Position numbers and translations under genes: made by a program. The notes under the pieces are model-generated. The model saw only the letters and a list, made by a program, of their open reading frames with translations, was not told the DNA's origin and did no database searches. Positions 63,892 through 64,000 of a stretch of DNA of 64,000 nucleotides are shown here, in pieces (within the stretch, counting starts at the first letter, position 1; each line of letters begins with the position of its first letter). Location of the stretch: the NCBI RefSeq assembly GCF_024397975.1, contig NZ_CP073745.1, positions 3,684,501 to 3,748,500 of the forward strand, read 5' to 3'. This stretch comes from Bacterioplanoides sp. SCSIO 12839 (GTDB lineage: Bacteria; Pseudomonadota; Gammaproteobacteria; Pseudomonadales; Oceanobacteraceae).

Positions 63892-64000
63892 TCAATTGAC
63901 GCCCACTTCAAAGTGCTGCCGCTCTCCACGAATCGTTTGTGTCTGATGCCGGAGATCAGCGGTATCCAGCAACGAATGTCCCGACTGAATGGTGCCCTGA
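63892..64000 (-). CDS. C-terminal fragment of an unidentified protein (5' end outside window)
   Basis: The minus frame is open from the right edge for 35 codons to TGA at 63892-63894. It ends LLDTADLRHQTQTIRGERQH then FEVGVN. The spacing of Leu, Gln, Ile and a final Phe resembles the tail of chemoreceptors, but 35 residues are not enough to assign it. A terminator hairpin downstream supports a real gene end. Confidence 0.4.
   Translation of the reverse strand, partial: QGTIQSGHSLLDTADLRHQTQTIRGERQHFEVGVN

Overview
The window is about 64 kb of chromosome from a marine-type gammaproteobacterium. The best guess is an Oceanospirillales relative (Thalassolituus/Oceanobacter-like). The evidence is gene order and protein character: the ygfB-pepP-ubiH-ubiI block divergent from TIGR02449-zapA-6S RNA-fthC, the HAD phosphatase/rppH/ptsP neighbourhood known from pseudomonads, a HexR regulator, a Zn-ligand-free HemB, and many secreted lipoproteins. 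No tRNA, rRNA, CRISPR, transposase or prophage gene was seen. The genus is inference.

Layout. 1-2.2 kb: 5' part of a huge secreted protein with thrombospondin type 3 calcium-binding repeats, running off the left edge. 2.4-9.8 kb: metY, then two paralogous hybrid histidine kinases bracketing a repeat-tethered lipoprotein, then a convergent LuxR-type response regulator. 10-15.7 kb: radA and an RND efflux adaptor/pump pair without an outer-membrane channel. 15.9-22.3 kb: Ig-like lipoprotein, orphan type IV pilin, branched-chain aminotransferase, PAS-GGDEF cyclase, ChrR-like cupin, hotdog thioesterase. 22.5-33 kb: hemB, ppk1, a thioredoxin-like protein, a GH5 glycosidase interrupted by a ricin-type lectin, an orphan TRAP-binding lipoprotein, uvrD. 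33-46 kb: hexR, a small acidic-tailed protein, lipase-like lipoprotein, MATE pump, DUF481 porin-like protein, thiolase, a large Pro/Gln/Glu-tethered lipoprotein, acyl-CoA synthetase, membrane proteins and an NRDE protein. 46-57 kb: cell-wall genes (L,D-transpeptidase, MepK-like peptidase), ptsP, rppH, HAD phosphatase, imelysin-like lipoprotein, rlmI, HDOD protein. 57-64 kb: ubiquinone hydroxylases, pepP, ygfB, zapA, 6S RNA, fthC, a 41-residue membrane peptide and the C-terminal end of another gene.

Most genes are housekeeping or envelope functions. Functional groupings are: ubiquinone synthesis (ubiH, ubiI), peptidoglycan remodelling (LdtD-like, MepK-like), nitrogen-PTS and RNA 5'-end processing (ptsP, rppH), stationary-phase and stress functions (ppk1, 6S RNA, radA, uvrD), and fatty-acid/acyl-CoA metabolism (thiolase, acyl-CoA synthetase).

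The most unusual signal is non-coding. Seven intergenic elements (23603-23704, 23727-23818, 30496-30604, 30618-30724, 56845-57025, 58310-58411, 59670-59783) share one architecture: imperfect terminal inverted repeats enclosing short hairpins whose loops carry GGA. The loop contexts are close to ACAnGGATGT. Stem sequences vary while pairing is kept, and at least one clear compensatory change is visible. They resemble by description both CsrA/RsmA-type hairpins and the TwoAYGGAY RNA motif, and four of them form back-to-back opposite-strand pairs.
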